From contig JBITNC010000001.1 in the NCBI GenBank assembly GCA_050084985.1, positions 180,296,001 to 180,360,000 on the forward strand: 64,000 bases of DNA. Direction: 5' to 3'. This stretch comes from Nageia nagi. Its lineage: Eukaryota; Pinophyta. The number at the start of each line of letters is the position of its first letter. Position 1 is the first letter of the stretch. Position numbers and translations under genes: made by a program. Positions 48,835 through 59,908 of the stretch are shown piece by piece. A model generated the notes under the pieces. The model searched no databases, had not been told where the DNA came from, and was given only the letters and a program-made list of their open reading frames with translations.

Positions 48835-49085
48835 CTGACCTACCTCGTTTCATATGCACAAAATGGATACGTGGAAAGAGTCTACGAATTACAAAACTAT
48901 TTTTTTTGCTAATATGCACCAAATGGATATGTTGAATGGGTCCATAGTTGACAACATGCATGATGCAGACTTGTTTCATGGCCTACGTTGATCACTGGAA
49001 ATGACTCCTCGAACTGTAGTCGCAGGATATGCACAAAACGGATACATTGAGGAGAGTCTACGAATTGTTTGATAGAATACCTCAC
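48835..49085 (+). pseudogene. fragments of a pentatricopeptide repeat (PPR) gene
   Basis: Three copies of a PPR-type phrase appear within 180 bases. They are YLVSYAQNGYVERVYEL (from about 48841), YAPNGYVEWVHS (from 48911) and EMTPRTVVAGYAQNGYIEES (ending near 49050). After a one-base frame change the last continues as YELFDRIPH. CRLVSWPTLITGN near 48980 matches the VVSWNTLITG part of the motif. PPR proteins bind organellar RNA and belong to large plant nuclear families. Stops and frameshifts show a dead, captured fragment, here carried inside a retrotransposon leader. Confidence 0.6.
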
Positions 49086-49329
49086 CCTCTCTCTTGCCTT
49101 TGCCCTCCTCTGCCAAGCATAGTAGTAATAAGAAATTGCATCGAACCAAAGGTAGAGTGAAGGAGCCTTTAGATCCTCCATTTGGTGATATATACTCTTC
49201 AAGATGACGATGCCTATGGTGGAAACCAGAGTTATTTTGGCTCTCTTTAAGGTGGATCAAACCTTAGACACCTTCCTTAAGGAATTCTCCTCAAAATTCA
49301 AGCGTGAGAGGCATTACCCTATCTACTAC

Positions 49330-49395
49330 TACCTACTTGTGACCATCTCTCGAGCTCCCATTCTGCACCATCTCTCGAGCTCCCATTCTGCATCA
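49330..49395 (+). repeat. short direct repeat in GC-rich leader cargo
   Basis: CCATCTCTCGAGCTCCCATT plus CTGCA occurs twice in a row (about 49342-49393). It lies in the C/T-rich stretch 49080-50040, whose origin I cannot identify. Confidence 0.7.
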
Positions 49396-51472
49396 CGTTC
49401 ATCCCCTCATGATCTTGCTCCTGCTCATGCTCCCTCTTCTGCTCTAGCGTGGCATGCCGCTCATCAATGCTGAAATTTGATGTCCCCTCAGCCTGTGCGA
49501 CTCTCCTTCCATGATGTGTTACATTCTCCTACTCGCAGGCCCTCTCCTCCTTATTTAATCTTCACTCTGTTGAAACTATGATCGATCCAAAGTTCTCCAA
49601 TGCAAAGGAAAGGAAATTAAAAAAAAGAGGGAGATTTGGAGGGCGTTGTAAGCCAAGTGACTCAACGAATTCAACTTTGACCTGCCTTCCTTGTAGCCTC
49701 CTCCACTTCTCCTTGCCCCCATGTTGCTCAGACTCTGCACCATAAGCATGCAGGTCAACTCCTAGGTGCTGCCACTCTGCACCACAAGCAAAATGCTCCT
49801 GCACTCTCCTTCCTCTCCTTTTGCACTCCTCCTCTTAGCCGCCAGCCTCCTAGTGGTTCAGCCATACACTCCTTTTCCTCCCCAACACCTCCATAGGCTG
49901 TCCTCTAAATGCCTTCATGCAGGTCATCCTCCTTCCCATGGTCAAGGTTGATGGCTGCCAACTTCTTGCAAGTATTCTTAGTCACTTTAATGCACATAAA
50001 TGCATTGAGTTTGCTTAGTTGACTACTTGCATTTTTTGCTCTTCCAAAAGAAACGTATGCTTTTCTTGGTGGAAGAAAAAGGGGGGGGGGTCATATTTTA
50101 AAATTACAAAGCATTTAATTGTTTATTGACTTAGAGTATTTTTACTGCTTAAGGTAGAAGAAGCATTAAAAATAGGGGTATGGGTCTCCTATTACAACTT
50201 GCACACATATACTTCTTAGGCATTTAATTTTTTTTACTTACTTGCTTACAAGTCAATTGCATGTTTAAATTACTAAGGTGCACATGCAATTTTTTAATGC
50301 TAACCTCTTAGCATTTTTTTTAAGCACAGTAATTTAGTCTAAGCATGCTATTTTTTTAAGTAAATAAGGGAAAATTTTTACTTAAAATGCATACTTATAA
50401 GACAAGTCTTAGCATACAATTTTTTTTTAGGAATAAAACTTTAAGTGAAAAGGGGGGAATTGGTATAATTTTTACTTAAATTTTATCTAGATCTTGCATG
50501 CTAGACTTGTGATGCATGTCTCTTTAACTTGTAAACCTTATCTAGATCTTGCATACTAGACTTATGATGCATGAATCTTTATCTTGTTTGAAGAATAAAA
50601 CATGCTTAGGACTTAAATTTTAAGTTAAATAATGCATGATGCATGATTACTTAAATTTTTTTTTAAGTCATGGAACAATGCATGTTATGAATTAAATGCT
50701 AAGTAGGACTTAGTTCTTTTTTAATTCATTAAGTACTTGAATAAATTGAGCAAAATATACAAAATGTAAAAGTCCTTTAGGGGTTAGTACAAAACCCATT
50801 GGACTTTTTAAGGTTTTTTCAAGCTTGTGTGGATGATGCAATTTTACTTTACTTTATATTTTTGCACAATTTGCTTATACTTGCAAAAATGCAAATATTG
50901 AAAGTAACCCCTAAAATGAACACATCCGCACGTATTCTTCCACAACATGACTTGTTTGGGGAACCACAAGGTGAGGACAGGGCAGACTAGAGCCCTTTTA
51001 GTCCGAAGAACCAAGTGGTGGTAAGTCCGTCTTAATTGCCCCTAAGACCTCTGTTGGATTGGACATAACTCTATTAGGTGGACAGGCATGTGTGTAGTGA
51101 TACCACATGTCCGCATGTCCATTCAGGGATTATCCTGATAACCTAGGAGGAAAATTGAAAACCTTAATCAAGATAATTAAAATGGCCGGTCCAAGATACG
51201 TCAGATCCTTGGAAAATAGTTGGTACTTCTCCTTGTGAGAGTATATTACTAACCAAGGTGAACTGGTTGAGGACTGGTAGTACCTGGGCTCCACCTTGCG
51301 AGCATCTAGGTGAAGGCCTAATTCTACACAAGAAAACAACCCCAACATTATTCATCTACGGATCATGGTTATAAGTTTGCACATGTGGGACATGTTTACT
51401 TATGTTTGATTTGTATAGATGGAAACTTGTAAAAATTTGCATTCTTATTGCATATTTATTTTTGTACAGAAA

Positions 51473-54400
51473 ATGGTTGAAACCTTCATACCCAAGCACA
51501 TACTCGATGGTTCCAACTACGGCATATGGGAACCTCGTATGAGAGCTGAGTTACAGGTAAGGAAGCTATGGTAGATAGTAAATGAAGATCTAGTTGCTCC
51601 TACAGATGAGAAGGCCCTTGAACTTTACAACTCAAAGAATGAGTTAGCAACCTCAATGATCTATCATGCAGTTTTAGATGACATCCTTCTCATGATTTCT
51701 TCCTTGACATCAGCAAAAGAAGCTTGGGACAGACTAAAGAAAATTTACCTTGGGTCCAAATTTTCAAGAAGGTTCACCATTCTACAAAAGTTGTTGCAGT
51801 ATCGTCAAGGAGAAGATGAAAGTGCCTCAATCTACTTGAACAAAATCATTGACCTCAGGACACAACTAGTTGGCTGTGGGTGCAATTAGATCAATGATGA
51901 GTTCATGGTCTTCATTATTCTTCAAAGCCTCTCTACAAAGTTCAGTAACTTTGTCACAGTTATGGAGACTAGGCTCGATGATGAAGAAGATGTTATCTCC
52001 CTTGACAATCTTTCTAGACTTCTTCTGAAGCATGAGGAAACTTTGAACAAGAAAATGTTGAACATTTCTCCAAAGGATAATAGCATTGCTCTAGGAGCAA
52101 CCAAAACTCCTTTCAAGAAGACATTCAAACATTATAAATTCAAAGACAACAAATCCTCATCTACCATCAGGAAGCACAACAACTTCAAGCAAAGAAATGA
52201 TAAAGCTAGATCAAGCAAACCAACACCGCAGGAAAAGTTTGATGGGAATTGTAACTTCTGTGGCATCTTTGGGCATAAGGAGTATGATTGTCGCAAAAAG
52301 AAATTTGCTCAAAAAGGAAAGGGAAATGCAAATGTTAGAAATTTCAATAATAAAAAGAAGAACAAGCATGCTGCTTCTGTTGCCTACTACTCAATGACTC
52401 AAACTATTTCAAATGATTGGATTATTGATTCAGGATGCACTAATCACATGTGTTATGAAAAGGATAAGTTTGAAAATTTTCATAAGTACAACAAGGATAC
52501 AGTTGTGATAGGTGATAATATAGTCCTTGATGTTCAAGGAATAGGGAATGTGAAGATTCATGGAAAGGCGCTTGATAATGTCTTTTATGTGCCTAAGCTA
52601 AGGATGAATCTTATCTCTATAATTCAGATTACAAGGACAGGATGCTCATTTGATTTTACCTCACACTCCTGGTTTGTTAAGAAAGGACTTGCCACTTTGA
52701 TGAAAGGATCAGTAAAGAATGACCTTTATATTGTGGATCAAGTACCTTCAAAGATTTGTCTTACTACAAATGTGTGTTCAAAAGGTAATCTTTGGCATCA
52801 ACGATTAGGGCACCTTAACCATAAGAGTATTCAAGATATGAAAAATCAAGAACTTGTGGAAGGTTTACCTAATATTTCACCCACAATTGGTCTTTGTGAA
52901 AGGTGCATGCTTGGAAAGATGAATAGGCAAAAGTTTGAAAAGGATAAGGCAACTCGGGCTACTCGTCCTCTTCAGCTTGTGCATTCAGATTTGATGGGTC
53001 CATTTCAAACTAAGTCTCTAGGGGGAGCTTCTTATGTTCTGACCTTCATTGATGACTTCAGTAGGATGACATTTGGTTATCTACTTGAGCACAAGGATCA
53101 AAATTTTGATCGATTTAAAGACTTCAAGGTACTTGTTGAAAATCAAACTGATTTTAAGATCAAAATGCTAAGATCTGACAATGGGGGTGAATATAATAGC
53201 AATGAGTTTAACGACTATGGTGTTAAACATGGGATCAAGCGACAATTCACAATCCCTTACATCCCTTAGCAAAATGAAGTTGTTGAAAGAAAGAATCACA
53301 CCATTATGGAATTGGTAAGATGCATGTTGGGTAACCTTCCTAGTTTCTTATGGGGAGAAGCTGTTCACACTGCTATTCACACCCTAAATAGGTGTCCTAC
53401 TAAAGCAGTTGAAGGAAAAACTCTGTATGAAGCATGGACAGGAAAGAAACCTAACATCTCACACTTCAGGGTCTTTGGATGTCATGCATTTACCTTCATT
53501 ACCTCAGAGAAAAGAAAGAAGCTAGACAAAAGATTAGAAAAATGCATCTTTGTGGGGTATGATAATCAGCATAGAGGTTACAGGCTCTACTCCTCATCCC
53601 ATAAAATAGTCTTTGTTTCTAGGGATGTCAAGTTCAATGAACTTCTTGAGGATACGACTTCTCATGCTGAGGTGTCTGATTCAGAAGATTCTATGCCTGC
53701 ACCTAACTGGTTGGATGATCATGTAGGGAAGTCACCACAAGAGCAAAATTCTCCAACTCAGAGAATTACTAGAAGTATGACCTTGAATAAATCCTTCTTT
53801 GCCAAAATTGATAATATCAATGAGCCATCAACATTAAAAGAAGCTTCCAAGCAAGAATGTTGGATGGAAGCTATGAAAGTTGAGTATGAGGCACTCATGA
53901 AAAATGAAACTTGGGATTTGGTTCCTTATCTCAATGAGAAAAATGTGATTGGAAATAAATGGATTTACAAGGTCAAGTACAATTCTGATGGAGAAGTTGA
54001 AAAATACAAAGCAAGGTTAGTGGCCAAAGGATTCACTCAGAAATATGGTATTGATTATGAGGAAACCTTTGATCCTGTGGCCAAGATGCCTACTATCAGG
54101 ATAATCCTTGCTCTTTCTGCAGCTCAGGGATGGAAAGTTTTCCAACTTGATGTCAAGAGTGCATTTCTCAATGGTGACTTAGATGTAGAAATCTACATGA
54201 ATCAACCAGAAGGATTTATTCCAGAAGGAAAAGAGTCTCTTGTGTGCAAGCTAAATAAGTCTTTGTATGGACTTAAACAAGCACCTAGAGCATGGTACAA
54301 GAAAATTTCAGGATTCTTTGGAGATATTGGTTTTTCCAAGTGCTTCTCCGACTCAGATCTCTATGTACTCAATCAAGGAAAAGATGTGGTCTTAATTCTC

Positions 54401-55368
54401 CTTTATGTGGATGATCTTCTCATAACAGGCAATAATATTGAAATCATCCAAGAGTGCATATCCAAACTGAAGGTAACATTTGAAATGATTGATCTAGGTC
54501 TATTGCATTACTATCTTAGAATGCAAGTATACCAACACAAAGATTGTACTTATCTTAGTCAATCTAAGTATATATCAGACATCTTGCAAAAGTTTGGAAT
54601 GGAGGAGTGTAGATATGCTGTAATACCTATTTCTCCTGGAATCACTATATCACTAAGCTCAGATTCTTAGTTGGCTGATGCTACAACTTATAGGCAATTG
54701 ATCGGTAGTCTTCTGTATCTGACTATCTCTCATCCTGATATTACCTTTGCAGTGAATCTGATGGCATGATTCATGCAAAAACCATATGTTGAACACCTCA
54801 ATGCTGTGAAGCAAATCTTGAGGTATGTGGCAGGGATAAAGGATCTTACTCTTAAGTATTCCAAAGTGCCCTCAATTGTTCTCTTAGGGTTCTCAGATTC
54901 TGATTATGGGGGAGATAGAGATGATAGAAAATCAACCTCTACATATGTGTTCAGCATTGGTTCAGGTGCTATCTCTTGGGCTTCCAAGAAGCAACCAATT
55001 GTGACTCTTTCTACCACCAAAGCTGAATATCGAGCCATGTCTGTTGCTGCCCAAGAAGCTATTTGGCTAAGTCATCTTCTTAACAAAATTGGGTATAAGC
55101 AAAATGGCCCATCTCTTATTTCTTCAGACAATCAATCGACTATCTCTTTGGCTAAGAATCCTGTGTTCCATCAGAGAACTAAACATGTGGAAATCCAAGC
55201 CCATTTATCAGGGAAAAGGTTCTAGATGACATCATACACTTGAAGTATTGTCCATCTACTGAAAACTCTGCTGATCTATTCACCAAGCCCCTTCCTGAAG
55301 CTCAGTTCATCAAGCTTAGGGATTCTCTCGGGTTGGTGAAGTTGCCCTCAAGGGGGAGTGAAGTTTGA
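51473..55368 (+). pseudogene. copia D gag-pol polyprotein (five stops, one frameshift)
   Basis: One frame from ATG 51473: Gag (ETFIPKHILDGSNYGIW start), zinc knuckle CX2CX4HX4C at 52250-52291, and protease WIIDSGCTNHM with catalytic Asp at 52427. Integrase has LWHQRLGHLNHK/CERCMLGK and catalytic D 52988, D 53177, E 53285. RT has QLDVKSAFLNGD (Asp 54149) and YVDD at 54404-54415. RNase H has DRKSTSTYVF, TKAEYRAM and SSDNQSTISLA. Stops are TAG 51572, TAG 51887 (Trp in copia A), TAG 53267 (Gln in PQQN), TAG 54668 (Gln in A) and TGA 54767 (Arg/Cys). A one-base deletion near 55203 shifts the last ~55 codons, which end VKLPSRGSEV. All motif residues are otherwise intact. The protein would make particles, process itself, copy RNA and integrate, but this copy cannot do so alone. 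Confidence 0.93.
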
Positions 55369-55427
55369 ACCTTTGTTAATAATGACAACTTCACCTCTAA
55401 GAGGCCTTTTTTGATTGTACATTCTAG

Positions 55428-55945
55428 ACCTCCATGGTGAGTTTGCTTTGTGTGACAAACTTATTGTACAATTATTGTTATAGAGTGTTGATTATTTTAT
55501 ACCTCCATGGTAAGTTTGCTCTGTGTGACAAACTTGTTGTACATATTTATACCTCCGTGGTAAGTTTGCTCTGCGTGACAAACTTGTTGTACATTTTATA
55601 CCTCCGTGGTGAGTTTGCTCTTCGTGAGAAACTCATTGTACAATTTTTGAGCATATAATTAATATAACTCCGTGGTAAGTTCACTCTGCGTGACGAACTT
55701 GTTGTACATTCTATACCTCCATGGTGAGTTTGCTCTGTGTGAGAAACTCGTTGTATAATTTTTATGCTCTATACCTTTGTGGTGAGTTTGCTCTGCGTGA
55801 GAAACTTGTTGTACAATTTTTGAGCATATAATTAATATACCTCCATGGTAAGTTCGCTTTGCGTGATGAACTTGTTGTACATTCTATACCTCTGTGGTGA
55901 GTTTGCTCTACATGAGAAACTTGTTGTATAATTTTTATGCTCTAT
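55428..55945 (+). repeat. nine-copy tandem repeat of hairpin-forming units in copia D
   Basis: Units start at about 55428, 55501, 55551, 55600, 55666, 55715, 55773, 55839 and 55888, with spacing 49-73 bases. Each contains CTCCGTGGTGAGTTTGCTCT-like sequence, then GAGAAACT and TTGTACA. Arms pair as AAGTTTG/CAAACTT, GAGTTT/AAACTC or AAGTTC/GAACTT in different units. Spacers recur in a three-unit order, suggesting growth by duplication of a higher-order block. Copia A has one related unit (14952-14992). Confidence 0.9.
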
Positions 55946-56415
55946 TAATAATCAACACATGTCTATATAACAACAAGTGACTATGAGTGATGGCTTGGCA
56001 TCTCCGTGATGACTCATAGTGCACCATTAATCAGTTATTTATAAGATAACATTATTTGATTCTCTTATTTGAATATATGATGCATCTAACTGATTTTGTT
56101 CATGAGTTGCTTGTAGCATGCAGGATCTTCTTCAGAAATGCAGGTTACTCACCTTGTGAAAGCAAGCTCATGGAGACTCACATGTCAGCTTAAAGTTGAT
56201 CGACTACTATGTATAGTGAAACCAGTTGTGGTTAATGATTGTATTGTAAACCATTTTGTCAAATGGTAATGTAGTGAGTCTCATACTAGTTCTCAAAAAG
56301 ATTCTCAAATATGTAAATGTTCTCATCTCCACTTGTATCTCTATGGAGGAGAACTCTCTCTTACTCTCTCTCTTATTTCTTCTATGCTCTATCCCAATAT
56401 TGCATTAAGGGGGAG
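55946..56415 (+). other. conserved 3' block and polypurine tract of copia D
   Basis: Shared with A (15110-15549), B (11930-12328) and C (62730-63092). It includes GATGCATCTAACTGATTTTG, GATCTTCTTCAGAAATGCAG and the C/T-rich TCTCATCTCCACTTGTATCT. It ends with the polypurine tract AAGGGGGAG at 56407-56415 directly before the LTR. Conservation across coding and non-coding relatives suggests a cis-acting role. Confidence 0.75.
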
Positions 56416-56918
56416 TGTTAGAATTTGTAATGAAATATTGTGAATATCTAAACTCCTTGTAAGTTCAATTAATCACTTAAAGGATATGTAGATACCTTAA
56501 GGGATTAATTGAATTCTTTATTATGTGTGGACTTTGACCTAATCATGGGGTTAGTTGGTAGGTTAAAGTTAGGTCACACATTTATTGTAACCCTAACCTA
56601 ACCCTTGGGTTAAAGGGAGGTTAGGGAGGTGCTCTCAAGCTATAAATAGAGGGCCTCTCCTCTTGTAAACACATCTAAGTTTTGGAGTAAGATTACTCTA
56701 CTAGGTTGTGTAGGAGAGAGCAAGAGAATAGTTGTAAGAGAGGCATAGATTGAGAATAGAGAACTAGTTGTGGATGTACTCCCAAGGAGGGAGGAACCAC
56801 ATTATATTGGTGTCATATTGTGTGAATGTGTTGGTAGCTTGTAGATGTTGCATGTTGAATGTGATTGAGCTTTCTATAGTCTTGGACCTTGGGAATTAGA
56901 GTAGTGCTAATTCTCTCA
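56416..56918 (+). repeat. 3' LTR of copia D
   Basis: 503 bp, two differences from the 5' LTR by eye, followed by the CCTAT target duplication. Confidence 0.95.
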
Positions 56919-56923
56919 CCTAT

Positions 56924-58026
56924 AACTATAAGTTATAAGATAGATAAAATATGAAATAGATTTTTATGGTTAGGAGATTCAAAAAAGAGAAAAATCACCC
57001 TTGTAAGTTGGAAAAATGTTTGCATGGAAAAGGATTAGGGAGGATTGGGATTGAGGAAAATGAAGTTGGTGAGTCAAGCTTTGAGAGGAATATTGGTCTA
57101 GAAGTTATCTCAGAATGAAGATAAGGAGTGGATTCATACATGTAGGGAGAAATATATGATGTGGAAAAATTATATTTTGAGAATCCAGAATCCACCTTAT
57201 GGTTCACCCCTCTAGAATGGTATATTAGTAGTAACATCCAAGATCTAAGAGGCAACAACTTGGCATCAAGGAAATGGTGAGCAAGTGTATGTGGGAAGAT
57301 GCTTAGTTTAAGGAGGAACCACTTATAAGAATAAATGAGTATTAAAAGGGAGCTGAATGGAACTTGAAATACTAGGAGATTATAAATGATAAATATTTTA
57401 ATAAAACTACTAACAATTGGTAGATTCATAGATCGACTAGAAGCAAAGTAGCAAAATAATTAAAAAAGCTACAAAAAGAACTAAATGATTCTCATATTAA
57501 GATCAATACCTAGAAAGGGAAATCTATTTGGAAACTAAGGCCTAATGTCCAATAAAAGGTAAAAGGGGTAGTTATAGCTTTCAACAATAATGATACAAAA
57601 AGAAAGGGGAACAAAGTTAACACCTATACAAAGAAGAGGTTTCACTATGGTGAATAGATGTTTTTTATGCAAGTCAAAGGAAGAAAATATAGATCACCTT
57701 TGTGAGTACATAAAGAGCATTTGGAGTATGATTTGTAGAAAAATGAAAATACAATGGATATTACCTAGAGATGTTAGATAGTGCATAGAACAGTGGATAC
57801 CCTGGGAGAAAATTAAGGGATATTACAAATGTTGAATAATGCTGCTTGGTCATATGTGGTGGTAAATATGGAAGTAGAGGAATAATAAAATATTTGAAAA
57901 TAAAGAAAAAAAAGCACATGAAGTTTTTAAAATTATGAGTCTAAAATTTGTAGAAAATATGATGGTGTATTTCAAGGATAAGGAAATACCATCAAGATTT
58001 AAAACTTTCTCTAAATCAAATGATTA
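56924..58026 (+). pseudogene. LINE ORF2, C-terminal part (broken)
   Basis: Resumes the reading interrupted by copia D: NRFLWLGDSKKRKITLVSWK, then NVCMEKD, then GGLGIEENEVGE. This is the usual stretch after the RT of plant L1 ORF2. The C-terminal zinc-binding segment (zf-RVT type) is at 57590-57781: RRGFTMVNRCFLCKSKEENI, then DHLCEYIKSIWSMI (CX2C...H...C-like). The end reads NNKIFENKEKKAHEVFKIMS...SRFKTFSKSND and stops near 58026. Several in-frame stops occur. Confidence 0.82.
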
Positions 58027-58060
58027 AAATTTTTCATATTGATGAAGGTGAGGGGTTGAC

Positions 58061-59908
58061 ATGGAAATGCCTTATACCAGGTGTCATGTCATCATAATAA
58101 AAAGATCATCCAATGGATATTATATAATTATAAGATTGATAAGACAAGAAATTCATGCCACTTGTCATAGTAATTACATCTCTAAGTATAAGGACATCAT
58201 AGAACAAAGGCTTGACATTAAAATTAAATATGAGTGGAGAAGTAACCTTCATTTGACCATAAAAGCTAGTTTAAACCAGATGAAAATGGGAGGGGTGTTG
58301 GTTTTCATAGAGCCAACTAATCCAGGTAAAGCATAAAAAGACCCTAATATTTGGAGAATTTTATGTGGGGGAGGACTAGATAGGTTCATTAAAGTTTATA
58401 GAATTTGAAGTGACCAGAGGTTAGTAGTCTATGTAGTAAATACTTCAAAGAATGGGATATTTTGTATACATGGAAAAGAAATTCTATTTAATGAAGTAGC
58501 TATTGTATAATCCATGGGACTCCCAAGCAGAGGCAAAGAAGTGAAATAGAACTCTAAGGTAAGCAAAATTAATGAGGTACAAAAATTTGAAGGGGACAAA
58601 TTCACCTAGAATATTATTGAACAAGGTTTTAGAGAAGAAGCTTTCCCTACCAATGGTATAAGGTATGTAAGATACTTATGAAGTATATTACCTTCGATGG
58701 GAGACACACCAAGGTGTTTAGTACCCATATTATCTTGATGAACCATTTCAAACCCCCTCGAGAGTTAATGATTTTCATGCATTTCATCCAATTCTCAATG
58801 GTGATCTCAATAAAAAAATGTAGAGCTAAATCAAATGCTATACAAATTTACCAATCAATCATGCTAATGGTATACCAACATCAAATCATAAATTATTCTT
58901 AGAGACAACCCCAATCCAGGGATGGAAGAGCTAGAACAAGAAGATTGCCTAGGAATGTTAAAAGGATTGAGAAGAATAATGAGTAGTAGGCCTCAATTCA
59001 GAATGAGGATGACAATAAATAGAACATGTAAGATTAGAATTTTATCAAGGCTAATGAAGATGACCCTATTTGGTTTAAAAGGCAAAAAATGGAAACTGGG
59101 CACACTCATCCAATTATTATTGAGGAGGGGATGGGTCAGGATGCATAGGAAAGGCCATGTCTAGAAAATCAACAACAAAAAGGTCAAAAGGAGTTTAATG
59201 AAGTAGAAGGTTCCTAACCTTATGAGGAGAAGGACATGATCTATGTCTATGGTCAATCAAGATAAAGGTATGCTGGATTCTAAAACTATTCTGATTTTGG
59301 ATAGTCCACCTAAGAAGAAAATTATTTCTTTTCATATCAAAGAGAACCTTTTTAGTTATGAAAATATCAAAATTAATGTCACTTATAGTTCTATTCCTTT
59401 CTTTAATTGTACTTATGAAAGAAAAAGGAAAAAGAATACCCTTTCTATCCAACATATGGAGGAAGAGAGTGTCAACCCTAGCCCAAATAATACATCTCAA
59501 GTTTTGGCTATTAATAACTTTACTAATCCCCCCTCTCTTTCTCCTATTCACACCACTAAAATTGATCCCCATAACCTTTATATGGTGGTGTTTGCTATAA
59601 TTAGGAGGTGTCCTAGGCCCATAAAGCAGAAAAAATATAAGAATCAATTGATTCATATGCCTTAAAACACCCATTTACATAATGTAATGTTATTAGAGGT
59701 GGAAAGGTGCCAAGGGAACCCTAGTGTAGTCTTTGAAACCATCCCTATATTTGATTCTATGTATGGAAATGAATCCCAAAAACATATCGTGATCCAAAAA
59801 GCCAAAAATTGTAGAAAAATCTATAGGAAGTTCTATAAGTACAATTATCAAAAGCTCAAGATGTTGTGGGATGAGGATTTCTTTAAACCAGATGAGGTTA
59901 AACTCTAG
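58061..59908 (+). pseudogene. unrecognised coding remnant downstream of LINE ORF2
   Basis: About 1.85 kb with clear protein-like character in long islands. From ATG 58061 one frame, broken by scattered stops, runs to about 58675 and includes GKEILFNEVAIV, SMGLPSRGKEV and AFPTNGIRYVRYL. A one-base shift continues it as KYITFDGRHTKVFSTHIILM (58678-58902). Later, 59243-59908 is one frame with a single stop at 59666, ending RKIYRKFYKYNYQKLKMLWD. I do not recognise a domain. The style faintly recalls conserved plant proteins found near transposons, but that is only an impression. It lies within the LINE target duplications, so it moved with the LINE or was inserted into it. Confidence 0.5.

Larger units (their letters stand above)
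48118..51472 (+). other. long leader of copia D
   Basis: Starts with the family phrase GAGGTAAAAGGTTTGCAAAG near 48209, then AT-rich sequence. From about 48690 to 50040 it changes to GC-richer sequence unlike the rest of the window (SINE-like piece, PPR fragments, C/T-rich stretch), then returns to family leader. The block 51005-51345 aligns with 5090-5420 of copia A. Open frames in the C/T-rich part (49204-49473, 49766-49951) have Ser/Ala/His-rich translations that I do not recognise. Confidence 0.7.
47600..56918 (+). mobile_element. Ty1/copia element D, recent insertion
   Basis: A 9.3 kb element with two 503 bp LTRs. By eye they differ at two positions only (C/T near 47726 and A/C near 47815, against the 3' copy). 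Perfect 5 bp target duplication CCTAT is at 47595-47599 and 56919-56923, inside LINE ORF2. A primer site, ~3.4 kb leader with foreign-looking cargo, one gag-pol frame with five in-frame stops and one frameshift, a hairpin tandem repeat, a 3' block and a polypurine tract are all present. This is the youngest event in the window. Confidence 0.94.

Noticed and set aside
48686-49260. Minus-strand protein genes opposite the PPR fragments
   Set aside because: They are opposite-strand shadows of the SINE-like piece and of the PPR reading, with the typical translation of a tRNA sequence.
55428-55945. CRISPR-like array (regularly spaced repeats)
   Set aside because: Units are direct tandem copies without unique spacers, inside a plant retrotransposon 3' region, and they vary in length.
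56995-57429. 144-codon minus-strand open frame
   Set aside because: Antisense to the LINE ORF2 C-terminal region, whose plus-strand reading is recognisable.
59195-59674. 159-codon minus-strand open frame
   Set aside because: It is antisense to the unrecognised LINE-linked coding remnant (59243-59908), which has the better protein-like composition and continuous frame.
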